A DNA stretch of 37,408 nt, taken from positions 1 to 37,408 of the forward strand of contig CAJQQY010000035.1 in NCBI GenBank assembly GCA_905480595.1. Reading direction: 5' to 3'. The DNA is from an uncultured Saprospiraceae bacterium. GTDB taxonomy: Bacteria > Bacteroidota > Bacteroidia > Chitinophagales > Saprospiraceae. Both the position numbers and the translations under genes were made by a program. The notes beneath the pieces were generated by a model. It did no database searches, was not told the origin of the DNA, and saw only the letters and a list, made by a program, of their open reading frames with translations. Positions 17,555 through 26,014 of this stretch are shown here, one piece after another (position 1 is the stretch's first letter; every line of letters starts with the position of its first letter).

Positions 17555-19369
17555 ATGGCAGTTACAAGATTATTCGATTTTATTTATTATCAAAAAGAAA
17601 ATTGTCCGCAGGAGAAAGCCTTTGGTCATAAAATAAATGGCGAGTGGAAATATTATTCTACGGATCAGATTATAGTAATGGCAAACCAAGCAAGTCGAGG
17701 TTTGATTAAGATGGGAGTTCATCCAGGGGACAAGGTTGCTTTAATCGTTTATAAAAATAGACCTGAGTGGGTGATAATGGATATCGCAATTCAACAAGTG
17801 GGAGCAATTAATGTACCTGTTTACCCTACAATTAGTCCAGGAGAATATGAATATATTTTCAATGATGCAGGAGTGAAAGTTGCATTTGTAGGACAAGGAG
17901 ATTTGTTTGAAAAAGTGAATAGTAAAATTGATGCTATTCCAACTTTAACAGATATTTATACATTTGACAAAGCTGATGGGAGAAAATATTGGGAAGATAT
18001 TTTTACAGAGGAAGGACAAGACATAGTAGAAGATCGTAAAGCTGGAGTAAAACCTGAAGAATTGGCCACCTTGATTTATACATCTGGTACGACAGGTAAT
18101 CCAAAAGGAGTAATGCTTTCACACAACAATATTGTTTCGAATGTAAGATGTGTGAATGATTTATTGCCTCTTGATTCGGGAGATATTGCGTTGAGCTTTT
18201 TACCGATCTGTCATATTTTTGAAAGATCAGCAGCCTATTCTTATGCGTATTCAGGAATCAATGTTGTCTTTACAGGTACTGATAATTTAGGAGGAGAGAA
18301 TGGTGATTTAAGAGCAGTTCAACCTCATTTCTTTACAACTGTACCAAGATTGTTAGAAAAAGTTTACGAAAAAATATATAACAAAGGGTTGGAGTTAACT
18401 GGCATGAAAAAGAAATTGTTCTTTTGGGCGTTGAGCTTGACGGACAATTATGACTTTGATAAAAGTCCAGGTTTGAAGGATAAAATTGCAGATAAATTAA
18501 TTTTTAGTAAATGGCGAGAAGCACTTGGTGGAAATGTCAAAGGTATTTTGACAGGTGCCGCAGCTTGTCCGATGAAAATGGTAAAAGTATTTTCTGCAGC
18601 AGGAATTCCAATTCGAGAGGGATACGGTTTGACAGAAACCTCACCAGGATTAACAATTAATACTTTTGAAAAACATGGTGCAATGCTTGGAACAGTTGGT
18701 CCAGCGATTGATATCATTACCGTAAAAATTGATGCCTCAGATGGAAATTATCGAGAAGGCGAAGGAGAGATTTTGGCAAAAGGACCGAACATTATGATGG
18801 GGTATTATAATAAACCAGATGCGACTGCCGATGTATTTAAGGAGATTGATGGCGAGCGATGGTTTATGACTGGAGATATTGGAAAGCTAATCAAAGGGCC
18901 AGGAGGAAATGAGTTTTTGAAAATTACTGATCGTAAAAAAGAGTTACTTAAAACTTCTGGTGGAAAATATGTGGCACCTGCTCCGATTGAAAATAAATTC
19001 AAAGAGGATTTCTTAATCGAACAAATGATGGTGGTAGGCGAGAAGCAAAAATTTGTTTCGGCATTGATTGTTCCTGCTCCTGAAGCACTTCAAAATTGGT
19101 GTGAAAATAATGGAGTGAAATGGACTTCAATGGAAGATGCCATTAAAAACCCGGCAGTAATTTCTCAGTATCAAAAATGTATTGATGGTTTCAATCCTGG
19201 ATTTAGTCATATTGAACAAATCAAAAAGTTCGCTTTGTTGAATACAACTTGGGATGCCGTAAAAGAAGATGGATCGAAAGCAGAATTAACGCCTACGATG
19301 AAATTAAAACGTAGAGTTATTTTAGAAAAATACCAAGGCGCGATTGATGATATTTATGCTAATACATAG
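17555..19369 (+). CDS. Long-chain acyl-CoA synthetase (AMP-binding)
   Basis: This is a 604-residue member of the ANL superfamily. The P-loop-like motif LIYTSGTTGNPKGVMLSH spans residues 173-190. GYGLTETSPG, FMTGDIGKL and the hinge motif ITDRKKELLKTSGGKYVAP follow in the expected order. The length and the late insertion are typical of bacterial FadD15-type long-chain fatty acid:CoA ligases. It would activate fatty acids with ATP and CoA for beta-oxidation or lipid synthesis in the cytoplasm. The gene stands alone, with a strong terminator after it and a 489-base gap before it, so it is monocistronic. Fatty-acid chain length cannot be read from sequence alone. Confidence 0.93.
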   Translation: MAVTRLFDFIYYQKENCPQEKAFGHKINGEWKYYSTDQIIVMANQASRGLIKMGVHPGDKVALIVYKNRPEWVIMDIAIQQVGAINVPVYPTISPGEYEYIFNDAGVKVAFVGQGDLFEKVNSKIDAIPTLTDIYTFDKADGRKYWEDIFTEEGQDIVEDRKAGVKPEELATLIYTSGTTGNPKGVMLSHNNIVSNVRCVNDLLPLDSGDIALSFLPICHIFERSAAYSYAYSGINVVFTGTDNLGGENGDLRAVQPHFFTTVPRLLEKVYEKIYNKGLELTGMKKKLFFWALSLTDNYDFDKSPGLKDKIADKLIFSKWREALGGNVKGILTGAAACPMKMVKVFSAAGIPIREGYGLTETSPGLTINTFEKHGAMLGTVGPAIDIITVKIDASDGNYREGEGEILAKGPNIMMGYYNKPDATADVFKEIDGERWFMTGDIGKLIKGPGGNEFLKITDRKKELLKTSGGKYVAPAPIENKFKEDFLIEQMMVVGEKQKFVSALIVPAPEALQNWCENNGVKWTSMEDAIKNPAVISQYQKCIDGFNPGFSHIEQIKKFALLNTTWDAVKEDGSKAELTPTMKLKRRVILEKYQGAIDDIYANT

Positions 19370-19400
19370 TTAGCACTTTTAGATTTTATTTTAAAAAAGT

Positions 19401-19443
19401 AAAAGCGATGTCGGTACGGAAAGTGCCGGCATCGCTTTTTTTA
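19401..19443 (+). terminator. Intrinsic terminator of the acyl-CoA synthetase gene
   Basis: AAAAGCGATGTCGGTAC, loop GGAAA and GTGCCGGCATCGCTTTT form a 17-bp stem with wobble pairs, followed by a T-run. This is a strong intrinsic terminator 31 bases after the stop codon. Confidence 0.92.
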
Positions 19444-19485
19444 TTCTTGAAAACTAGTATTTAGTGAAAGTTTTTACTAAATTAA

Positions 19486-19515
19486 TTTTTAGATGAGTCT
19501 AAAAATGTATATTTG
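19486..19515 (+). promoter_or_regulatory. Promoter with overlapping palindromic operator for the TonB receptor
   Basis: TATATTTG at 19508-19515 matches the Bacteroidota -7 consensus TAnnTTTG. Directly before it, TTTTTAGA-TGAG-TCTAAAAA (19486-19505) is a perfect inverted repeat with 8-base arms, filling the space between the -33 and -7 positions. A looser pair TTTAGT...ACTAAA lies just upstream. A repressor bound there would block RNA polymerase. The TTTTAGA half-site resembles DtxR/MntR-type metal-regulator sites, but that assignment is speculative. Confidence 0.6.
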
Positions 19516-19541
19516 TGACTCTAAAAACAAAATTTAGTGTA

Positions 19542-21851
19542 ATGAAAAATAATTTAATCTGTTTGCTAGCGATAAGTTGTAGCTTTTTTGCGACAGCTCA
19601 AGTCGGAAATTTATCGGGTGAAATATATTCAAAAACGACTCCCCTTGAATTTGCCAATATTCAAATAGAAGGTACAGAATGGGGAACAACTACCAGAGCA
19701 GATGGAAAATATTCTATCAAAGACATTCCTGCGGGGGAATGGATTGTGGTTATTTCGTTTACTGGTTACATTTCTCAAAAACGAACAATTAAAATAAGTG
19801 CTTCACAGCCAGAAGTGAAATTGGATTTTGATTTAGAGGAATCTCAATTTTATTTGGATCAAGTTGTCGTTACTGGAACTAAAACTTTTAAACGACAAAC
19901 TCAATCGCCAGTCATTGTTAATGTGATAGATAGTAAATCTTTGGGAGATGTTCAGGCTTGTAGTCTGTCCGAAGGATTGAGATTTCAGCCAGGACTTAGA
20001 GTTGAAACTGATTGTCAAACTTGTAATTATACTCAATTGAGAATGAATGGATTGGGTGGTGGCTATGCTCAAATTTTGATAAATGGTCGCCCGATTTTTA
20101 GTCCATTGACGGGACTTTATGGGATGGAGCAAATTCCAACGAACATGATTGACCGGATTGAAGTTGTGCGTGGCGGAGGTTCTTCTTTGTATGGTTCGAG
20201 CGCGATTGGAGGAACAGTAAATGTGATTACAAAGGTTCCAGATCAAAATTCATTTGATCTAAATTATACTTATCAAAGTATTAATGGAGAAGCTGCTGAA
20301 AATATTTTGAGTGGAAATGCTACGGTTTTGAGTCATCAAGGAAATGCAGGTATTTCATTTTTTATCAATCGTCGAGAACGAGAAATGTATGATCATAATG
20401 GAGACAATTTTTCTGAAATTCCTGAATTGAAAAATAGCTCATTGGGAGCAAATTTATTTTTTCAACCAACTAAAAATCAGAAAATAGAAATGAGTATTAG
20501 TAATCTTTCTGAATATCGATATGGAGGAGAGCTAGTTGATGATCCAGCACATTTAGCTTTGCAATCTGAGGAAAGAACACATAATGTTTGGATGGGAAAT
20601 ATTGATTATCAAATCAATTTCAATGATGATAATAGTTCATTTATTTCTTACATCGCAGCGCAAAATACAGAACGAGATCACTACACCGGAATTTTCCCAG
20701 ATGACAGTTTAGCGATTGCAAATCATTTGGTTGCACCACCTTATAGTATATCTGATAATACTACTTTTCAGGCAGGAGTTCAATTGAATCATCGTTTGCG
20801 AAATTTCTTTGGCGGGACAAATGTCTTGACAGTTGGGGGTGAATATGTGGTGGATGATGTATTTGATGAAATTCCAGCTTACCGATATAAAGTGGATCAG
20901 TTGACTAAAACAGCAGGTGGATTTTTTCAAAGTGATTGGGAAGTTACCCCTTCAGTAAATTTGTTGACAGGTGTTAGATTTGACAAACACAATTTAGTGG
21001 ATAAAATTATTGCAAGTCCACGAACTTCACTTTTATATAAATTAAAAAATACCACTCAATTTAGATTAACATGGAGTACAGGTTTTCGAGCACCACAAGC
21101 CTTTGATGCTGACTTGCATATTGCCTTTGCAGGAGGAGGAATTTCGAGAATTGGTTTATCGCCTGATTTGAAAGAGGAGCGATCAAATAGTTGGAGTGGA
21201 TCAGTTAATTATGATTTACCGAAGGAAAAATTTATTGTAGGATTTACTGCGGAAGGATTTTATACTTATTTGAAAAATGCGTTTTACCAAGAGTCGTTGG
21301 GAGAAGATTCATTTGGTGAATTATTTGAAAAAAGAAATGGAGATGGCGCAACTGTGCAAGGAGCAACGCTAGAAGTGCGAGCAAACTATGATCAAAAAAT
21401 TCAATTAGAAGGTGGCTTCACTTTGCAAACTAGCGAGTATGATGAGTCTGTTGTAAATATAGAAGGGGTTGAAGGTCGCCGAGAATTTTTACGAACACCT
21501 AATCAATATGGTTATGCTATGTTGACGATAATGCCGAATAAAAAATTTAATGCATCTGCTAATTTGGTATATACAGGGAATATGGAAATAGCTCATTTTG
21601 CTGGAGCGCCTGAGCAGTTGACTGATGAATATTTAACTACTCCAACTTTTACAGAATTGAGTTTGAAAGCAGGTTATACTTTTGATTTGAAAAAAATGGA
21701 TTCAGGATTAGAAGTTTTTGGAGGTGTAAAAAATGTAACGAATGCTTATCAAAATGATTTTGATTCAGGAAAAAATAGAGATAGTAATTATGTTTATGGT
21801 CCATCTTTACCAAGGACGTTCTTTGTGGGAGTTAGGTTGAAGTCATTTTAA
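19542..21851 (+). CDS. TonB-dependent outer membrane receptor
   Basis: This is a 769-residue receptor with a signal peptide (MKNNLICLLAIS... to ATAQ), a carboxypeptidase-regulatory-like domain (about 21-105), a plug domain (about 115-230) and a 22-strand barrel. The plug shows NGLGGGYAQILINGRPIFS and EVVRGGGSSLYGSSAIGG. The barrel has a STGFRAPQAFD motif resembling the FRAP box, then LSPDLKEE. DCQTCN in the plug is a distinctive Cys pair. I start it at ATG 19542: an in-frame GTG at 19515 lies inside the -7 box, so it cannot be the start if that promoter is real. It is a small-ligand type (metal complex, heme or cobalamin) rather than SusC-like; substrate unknown. It has no gene partners. Confidence 0.88.
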   Translation: MKNNLICLLAISCSFFATAQVGNLSGEIYSKTTPLEFANIQIEGTEWGTTTRADGKYSIKDIPAGEWIVVISFTGYISQKRTIKISASQPEVKLDFDLEESQFYLDQVVVTGTKTFKRQTQSPVIVNVIDSKSLGDVQACSLSEGLRFQPGLRVETDCQTCNYTQLRMNGLGGGYAQILINGRPIFSPLTGLYGMEQIPTNMIDRIEVVRGGGSSLYGSSAIGGTVNVITKVPDQNSFDLNYTYQSINGEAAENILSGNATVLSHQGNAGISFFINRREREMYDHNGDNFSEIPELKNSSLGANLFFQPTKNQKIEMSISNLSEYRYGGELVDDPAHLALQSEERTHNVWMGNIDYQINFNDDNSSFISYIAAQNTERDHYTGIFPDDSLAIANHLVAPPYSISDNTTFQAGVQLNHRLRNFFGGTNVLTVGGEYVVDDVFDEIPAYRYKVDQLTKTAGGFFQSDWEVTPSVNLLTGVRFDKHNLVDKIIASPRTSLLYKLKNTTQFRLTWSTGFRAPQAFDADLHIAFAGGGISRIGLSPDLKEERSNSWSGSVNYDLPKEKFIVGFTAEGFYTYLKNAFYQESLGEDSFGELFEKRNGDGATVQGATLEVRANYDQKIQLEGGFTLQTSEYDESVVNIEGVEGRREFLRTPNQYGYAMLTIMPNKKFNASANLVYTGNMEIAHFAGAPEQLTDEYLTTPTFTELSLKAGYTFDLKKMDSGLEVFGGVKNVTNAYQNDFDSGKNRDSNYVYGPSLPRTFFVGVRLKSF

Positions 21852-21882
21852 ATAATGATAAATCTATGGAATAAATAGAAAA

Positions 21883-21910
21883 TGGCGATGCTCCCTTCGA
21901 AACATCGCCA
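21883..21910. terminator. Terminator between the TonB receptor and nfu
   Basis: TGGCGATG, a 12-base loop and CATCGCCA form an 8-bp GC-rich stem between convergent genes. A short T-run follows 5 bases downstream on the plus strand. Confidence 0.6.
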
Positions 21911-21955
21911 ATATCATTTTTGTGGAAAATGATAGGTTGATTCTTTATGATAAAA

Positions 21956-22573
21956 TTATCCCATTTCTGAAACAACTTCTTTTACTTCTGGAACCATTCT
22001 TTTTAGCATTCCCTCTATTCCTGATTTCAACGTTACGGTTGATGAAGGACATCCACTACATGCACCTTGCAAAATTACAGTTACTATTCCATCGCTATCA
22101 AATGATTTAAATTCAATATTTCCACCATCCATTTCTACTGCTGGCTTCACATATGTATCAATTAAGTCTTTAATTTTTTGAACAATGACAGTTTCATCTT
22201 CTGAATATTCATAACTCGCTCCTCGCTCTTCTTCGAGTTTTGCCATTGCTGCCTCAAAACCTTCCGCAACAATTTCTCCACCATTCTCAACATACTTCTT
22301 GATGAAGTCTTTCAATTTCAACATGATGTCTTCCCATGAATAATTGAATTCCTTAGTTACCGAAACAAAGTTATTACAAATATAAACACCTTTTACATAA
22401 GGCAATTCAAATAATGCAGTTCCTAATGGAGACCATTCTTTCGCTAAATCTTCCTCTCTAAAATCAGCTGTCCCTTTGAATAACATTCTATTAGTAACAA
22501 ATTTCAACGATTCCGGGTTTGGAGTTTGCTCTGTGTAAAGCATTACCGGACTTTTAGTTGCTGTATTTTCCAT
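21956..22573 (-). CDS. Nfu-family iron-sulfur cluster carrier protein
   Basis: This is a 205-residue protein with an N-terminal Nfu_N domain (about 8-95, YTEQTPNPESLKFV) and a C-terminal NifU-like domain (about 125-205). The cluster-binding motif is GACSGCPSST with C172 and C175. The two-domain layout matches NFU1/NfuA-type carriers that deliver [4Fe-4S] clusters to target enzymes in the cytoplasm. A TATCTTTG -7 box lies 52 bases upstream of the start codon on the minus strand, so it is probably expressed from its own promoter and not with the mevalonate genes. A long inverted repeat separates it from them. Confidence 0.92.
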   Translation of the reverse strand: MENTATKSPVMLYTEQTPNPESLKFVTNRMLFKGTADFREEDLAKEWSPLGTALFELPYVKGVYICNNFVSVTKEFNYSWEDIMLKLKDFIKKYVENGGEIVAEGFEAAMAKLEEERGASYEYSEDETVIVQKIKDLIDTYVKPAVEMDGGNIEFKSFDSDGIVTVILQGACSGCPSSTVTLKSGIEGMLKRMVPEVKEVVSEMG

Positions 22574-22625
22574 GATTTATTTTATCGATTTAATTTTTCT
22601 AAAAAGGTTATTTAGATTGATTCTA

Positions 22626-22633
22626 CAAAGATA
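22626..22633 (-). promoter_or_regulatory. -7 element for nfu
   Basis: CAAAGATA on the plus strand reads TATCTTTG on the minus strand, an exact match to TAnnTTTG. It lies 52-60 bases before the nfu start. No -33 element at the expected spacing is evident. Confidence 0.45.
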
Positions 22634-22665
22634 ACGCTTTTCCTTCAATTTGGTTGATTGCTTTT

Positions 22666-22766
22666 GTGATTTTTTTTGCCACAGACTTGGACTGACTCTC
22701 TCATTGCCTGTATGAATAGAGGGAAAGTCAGTTAAGTCAGTCCAAGTCTACGGCAAAAAAAATCAC
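22666..22766. repeat. Long inverted repeat (32-bp arms) overlapping the reductase stop codon
   Basis: The left arm is 22666-22697 and the right arm 22735-22766. They match at 30 of 32 positions when one is reverse-complemented, from GTGATTTTTTTTGCC through CTTGGACTGACT. The 37-base centre contains a further AGTCAGTT repeat and a weak CTCT/AGAG pairing. The right arm includes the TGA stop (22763-22765) of the reductase on the minus strand. It may act as a terminator of the mevalonate unit or be a small mobile or palindromic element. No target-site duplication is evident. Confidence 0.85.
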
Positions 22767-23503
22767 CCATATAGTTCATAATGAATCTGTCCCTTTTCAT
22801 AACCCATTTCCAACATCAATTTAGCCACCGCCTCATCAATCATATTACTCCAACCACAAATCCAAAAATCTACCTCACTTCGAACTTCTGAGAAATGTTT
22901 TTGATAAATCGAATGAACATATCCTTTCGCTAATTCATATTTTTTTTCAGGCAAAACTTCCTCTCGCGACAATGCGACTGAATATTTAAATTCAGGCATT
23001 TTCTCCATCAATTCTTCAAACTCTTTTTCATATAAAATACCATCAACCGTCCGAGTTCCAAAAATCAGATGAATGTTTTTATGGGGGATTTCATTGTTAT
23101 AAATATCCCAAAGCATACTTCGGAAAGGTGCAACGCCAGTTCCCGTACAAATAAAAACTAAATCCGTTTCTATTTTTTCAGGTAAATAAAAACCACCAGC
23201 GGGTTTCTTAAATTTAATCGAAGTTCCAATTTTTACCTCTTCAAAAAAGTAAGTTGTTCCTGCTCCACCTTTAAGTAAGACAATACAAAATTCTAAAATA
23301 TTTGATTGGTCAGGCGCATTAGCGATAGAGTAGGAGCGCCACCGTTTTGTTCGCTTATCAGAAATAGGTAAATCTAACGTAACAAATTGTCCAGCCTTGA
23401 AATCGACAATTTCATCGCCTTCCACTTGTACCCAGAATCGCTTGGTTGTTGAAGACTCATCTTCAATTTTAATGACCTTGCTATCAAACCATTTTTTTGT
23501 CAT
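22763..23503 (-). CDS. FNR-like flavin NAD(P)H oxidoreductase
   Basis: This is a 246-residue protein of the ferredoxin-NADP reductase superfamily. The FAD-binding motif RSYSIAN is at residues 56-62, the nucleotide-binding GTGVAP is at 121-126, and an ICGWSNMIDEA motif near the C-terminus replaces the usual CGP-type loop. It lacks a fused 2Fe-2S domain, so it needs a separate electron partner or acts on a small substrate. It is the last gene of a minus-strand run with the GHMP kinase (20-base gap), HMG-CoA reductase and IPP isomerase. Because type 2 IPP isomerase needs reduced FMN, a flavin-linked reductase beside it is suggestive, though unproven. The C-terminal end is built from the arm of a long inverted repeat. 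Confidence 0.85.
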   Translation of the reverse strand: MTKKWFDSKVIKIEDESSTTKRFWVQVEGDEIVDFKAGQFVTLDLPISDKRTKRWRSYSIANAPDQSNILEFCIVLLKGGAGTTYFFEEVKIGTSIKFKKPAGGFYLPEKIETDLVFICTGTGVAPFRSMLWDIYNNEIPHKNIHLIFGTRTVDGILYEKEFEELMEKMPEFKYSVALSREEVLPEKKYELAKGYVHSIYQKHFSEVRSEVDFWICGWSNMIDEAVAKLMLEMGYEKGQIHYELYG

Positions 23504-23523
23504 AAATTATTTTTATTGTCCCG

Positions 23524-24456
23524 CTACGGTAAAATTATATTATCATATTTTAAAAACACCTCAAATCCCTTTTCGTTGAAATATCGTTTTGTTTCTTCCT
23601 CCGAACGATCACTCGTCGCCAAAACAAAATCTCCACCCCAAGCTCCCAACGATTTCACACTTCCCCAATAATCTTTAAAATGTAGATCTTTTACTTTTTG
23701 TAAATGTAATGTTGTAGAAACTAAATCTTCGTGTTTGTTTATTAGTTTTTCGAATTCAGAAAAATCTTTACAGACAAGTATTTTTTTTGTCAAATGAGAA
23801 AACTCCGAAATGAGATTCTCCTTTTTATCCATCTTTCGATAATGAGAAATTCCCTCCCGACTATTTTGTTTTTTTCCTAAAAAAATAAAATACAATTGAT
23901 TTTTAAATGGTGGATCAAACTCACAATTAGACCATTCAGCTTCTCCATTTATTTTTGAATATAAAATATTTTTATCTGCACCAGCGCAAGCGATATCATA
24001 ACCTGAACCTCCAAAAGTTTTTTCTAACAATACAAATACATCTACCTCTGCCCATTTCGCAATACTATAAATTAAAGTCGAACTTGTTCCCAATCCCCAG
24101 TTTTTTGGAAAGGTCAAATGTGATTCAACCATCATTCCATTTCCATTTTTTAAAAAAGAATTATTCAACGCTCGACATACATTTAAGATTTGTGTCAAAC
24201 GATTGGAGACCTCTAAATCACTCGTTTCAGTCGCTTCAAAATTTTTCGTAGAAAAAATTCCTTCGAACCAAAGTTCTTTTTTCTCATCAAAACTTTTCCA
24301 TGAAATCATATCCGAATCAGGCATGCTTTCAAAAGAAAATGTTTGCCCTTTTGACGTAGGTAAAGCTAAAGCAAGAGCACCATCAAGTACAAAGTATTCA
24401 GAAGAAAGAAGTAATTTTCCGTTGGCGTGAATGTATTGTTTTTTACTTTTTAACAA
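23524..24456 (-). CDS. GHMP-family kinase, mevalonate/phosphomevalonate kinase-like
   Basis: This is a 310-residue GHMP kinase. The ATP-binding motif PKNWGLGTSST (GLGTSS at 121-126), the GYDIA motif (152-156) and the C-terminal SLGAWGGDFVLAT are all present. The GYDIA-type GHMP subgroup is common in Bacteroidota, next to mevalonate genes. Here it follows HMG-CoA reductase and precedes the reductase gene, so phosphorylation of mevalonate or phosphomevalonate is likely; which step is not clear. The start codon is TTG at 24454-24456. No in-frame ATG occurs before residue 45, and the conserved ANGKLLLSSEYFVL region must be included, so the TTG start is favoured. A hairpin lies between it and HMG-CoA reductase. 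Confidence 0.85.
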   Translation of the reverse strand: MLKSKKQYIHANGKLLLSSEYFVLDGALALALPTSKGQTFSFESMPDSDMISWKSFDEKKELWFEGIFSTKNFEATETSDLEVSNRLTQILNVCRALNNSFLKNGNGMMVESHLTFPKNWGLGTSSTLIYSIAKWAEVDVFVLLEKTFGGSGYDIACAGADKNILYSKINGEAEWSNCEFDPPFKNQLYFIFLGKKQNSREGISHYRKMDKKENLISEFSHLTKKILVCKDFSEFEKLINKHEDLVSTTLHLQKVKDLHFKDYWGSVKSLGAWGGDFVLATSDRSEEETKRYFNEKGFEVFLKYDNIILP

Positions 24457-24508
24457 TGTATTTACGTTGTTGAAATAATGTGATTTAAAATATCTCTTTT
24501 ATTGAACA

Positions 24509-24541
24509 AAACCTTCCAAGACTAATAGTTTTGGAAGGTTT
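24509..24541. terminator. Hairpin between HMG-CoA reductase and GHMP kinase genes
   Basis: AAACCTTCCAA, an 11-base loop and TTGGAAGGTTT form a perfect 11-bp stem in the 112-base gap. A weak T-tail is present, so it may partly terminate HMG-CoA reductase transcripts. Confidence 0.65.
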
Positions 24542-24568
24542 ATATTTTAAAATAGAATGAAAGTTATT

Positions 24569-25933
24569 TTATGAACTCGCCTTTTGATCTGTCAAAAGGC
24601 TAATGTCCTTTTTTTTCTCACCTCGCATTAAATCTAAAAAATCTCGAACTGCAGAAAATGAAACTACTTTATCTTTAAAGTAATTGACAGTTTCTTTGAC
24701 CTCTTTTTCATTTGCTCCAAGATGATTTAAAATATTAAGTAAGTGCATTTTCATATGTCCTTTTTGAATACCGGTAGTGACCAAAGATTTGACTGCTGCA
24801 AAATTTTGAGCCAACCCTGCGACAGCAATGATTTCCATTAATTCACTCGCTGAAGGATTACCTAATAGTTCCAAAGAACGTCGTGCAACAGGATGTAATT
24901 TTGTCAAGCCACCTACTGTTCCCAAGGCAATCGGCAAGTCCATCCAGAATTTAAAAACACCATCTTCTACGCTACAATAACTCAAACTTCGATACTGTCC
25001 ATCCCTTGCAGCATAAGTATGTCCGCAAGATTCAACTGCTCTGAAATCATTGGCAGTTGCTAAAACTACCGCATCTATTCCATTGAAAATTCCTTTGTTA
25101 TGAGTCGTTGCTCGATGAGGATCGATGTGAGCAATTCTAATTGCTTTGCAAAATTTTTGAGCAAAAGTTGATGCATCTAAATCTCCATTTATTCCCAAAT
25201 CTTCCACAGGGCATTCGACCCAAGCTCGTACTAAACATTCAGGTGTATAATTTGAAAGAATTGCCATAATGATGGTCAGTTCTTTTTCCTTTCCTTCGAA
25301 AGTTTCGTGCGTAGCAACAAAGCTTTTCAGAGATCTTCCGAATTCTTCTAATACTGAATTGATGAAATTTGCCCCCATCGAATCACAAGTCTCAAAATTA
25401 ACTTTGAGTTGGAAATAATCATCTTCCAAGTGCGTCATGTCGAGCAATGAAATGTCTAAAATTCCACCACCACGATTTTCCATATTTGCAGTAATATGAG
25501 AAACGTCGATTCGTAATTGTGCTTCTAATTCTTCGAAGACTGAATTTAATTTTTCAGCACTTCCGCTCCAACTAAAATGTACCTGACCTACTTTTTTAGT
25601 AGCAATTACTTTCGCTTTAAACCCTCCTCGCTCCATCCAAAATTTAGCTGCACTTGAAGCTGCAGCTACAACTGAGCTTTCCTCAATAACCATTGGAAGC
25701 ACATAAGTTTTATCATTGATTACAAAGTTAGGAGCCACACCATATGGTAAAACATAATTACTAATAGTGTTTTCACTAAAGCCATCTAGCACTCTTTGTT
25801 GCTCCTCATTTTGATGCCAATGACTCATGAGTTCGCGCATCACATTTTCAGGGTCTTTGAAAAAATTCTCAACGATCCAACGTAATTTTTTTCGTTTGGA
25901 CATTTTTGAGAATCCTGAAATTGATTTCTTCAT
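24569..25933 (-). CDS. mvaA: Hydroxymethylglutaryl-CoA reductase, class II
   Basis: This is a 454-residue soluble HMG-CoA reductase that makes mevalonate from HMG-CoA. Catalytic residues are in place: Glu in MVIEESSVV (84/85), Lys280 in THNKGIFNGI, Asp296 in ATANDFRAV and His393 in QKGHMKMH. The 16-residue Lys-Asp and 113-residue Lys-His spacings match the class II (Pseudomonas mevalonii-like) enzyme. It has no membrane segment. It is transcribed with the IPP isomerase gene upstream (80-base gap with a hairpin) and followed by the GHMP kinase, so the window holds three mevalonate-route genes. HMG-CoA synthase and the remaining steps are not present here. Confidence 0.95.
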   Translation of the reverse strand: MKKSISGFSKMSKRKKLRWIVENFFKDPENVMRELMSHWHQNEEQQRVLDGFSENTISNYVLPYGVAPNFVINDKTYVLPMVIEESSVVAAASSAAKFWMERGGFKAKVIATKKVGQVHFSWSGSAEKLNSVFEELEAQLRIDVSHITANMENRGGGILDISLLDMTHLEDDYFQLKVNFETCDSMGANFINSVLEEFGRSLKSFVATHETFEGKEKELTIIMAILSNYTPECLVRAWVECPVEDLGINGDLDASTFAQKFCKAIRIAHIDPHRATTHNKGIFNGIDAVVLATANDFRAVESCGHTYAARDGQYRSLSYCSVEDGVFKFWMDLPIALGTVGGLTKLHPVARRSLELLGNPSASELMEIIAVAGLAQNFAAVKSLVTTGIQKGHMKMHLLNILNHLGANEKEVKETVNYFKDKVVSFSAVRDFLDLMRGEKKKDISLLTDQKASS

Positions 25934-25966
25934 CGATTAAATAATTTAGTCAGAAGTAATTGTGTT

Positions 25967-26003
25967 TTACTTACAAGGTGACTGTAAGTCAGCTCGTAAG
26001 TAA
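25967..26003. other. Two-level hairpin between fni and HMG-CoA reductase genes
   Basis: An outer stem TTACTTAC/GTAAGTAA (25967-25974, 25996-26003) encloses an inner stem TGACT-gta-AGTCA (25979-25991). No T-tract follows on either strand, so an mRNA processing or attenuation role is more likely than termination. Confidence 0.55.
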
Positions 26004-26014
26004 GCATATTAAGT

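Noticed and set aside
19515-19541. GTG start extending the TonB receptor by nine residues
   Set aside because: The codon lies within the TAnnTTTG -7 box, and the extension would spoil the signal peptide; ATG 19542 is preferred.
22666-22766. CRISPR-like or insertion-sequence reading of the inverted repeat
   Set aside because: There is only one pair of arms, no spacer array, no transposase and no clear target-site duplication.
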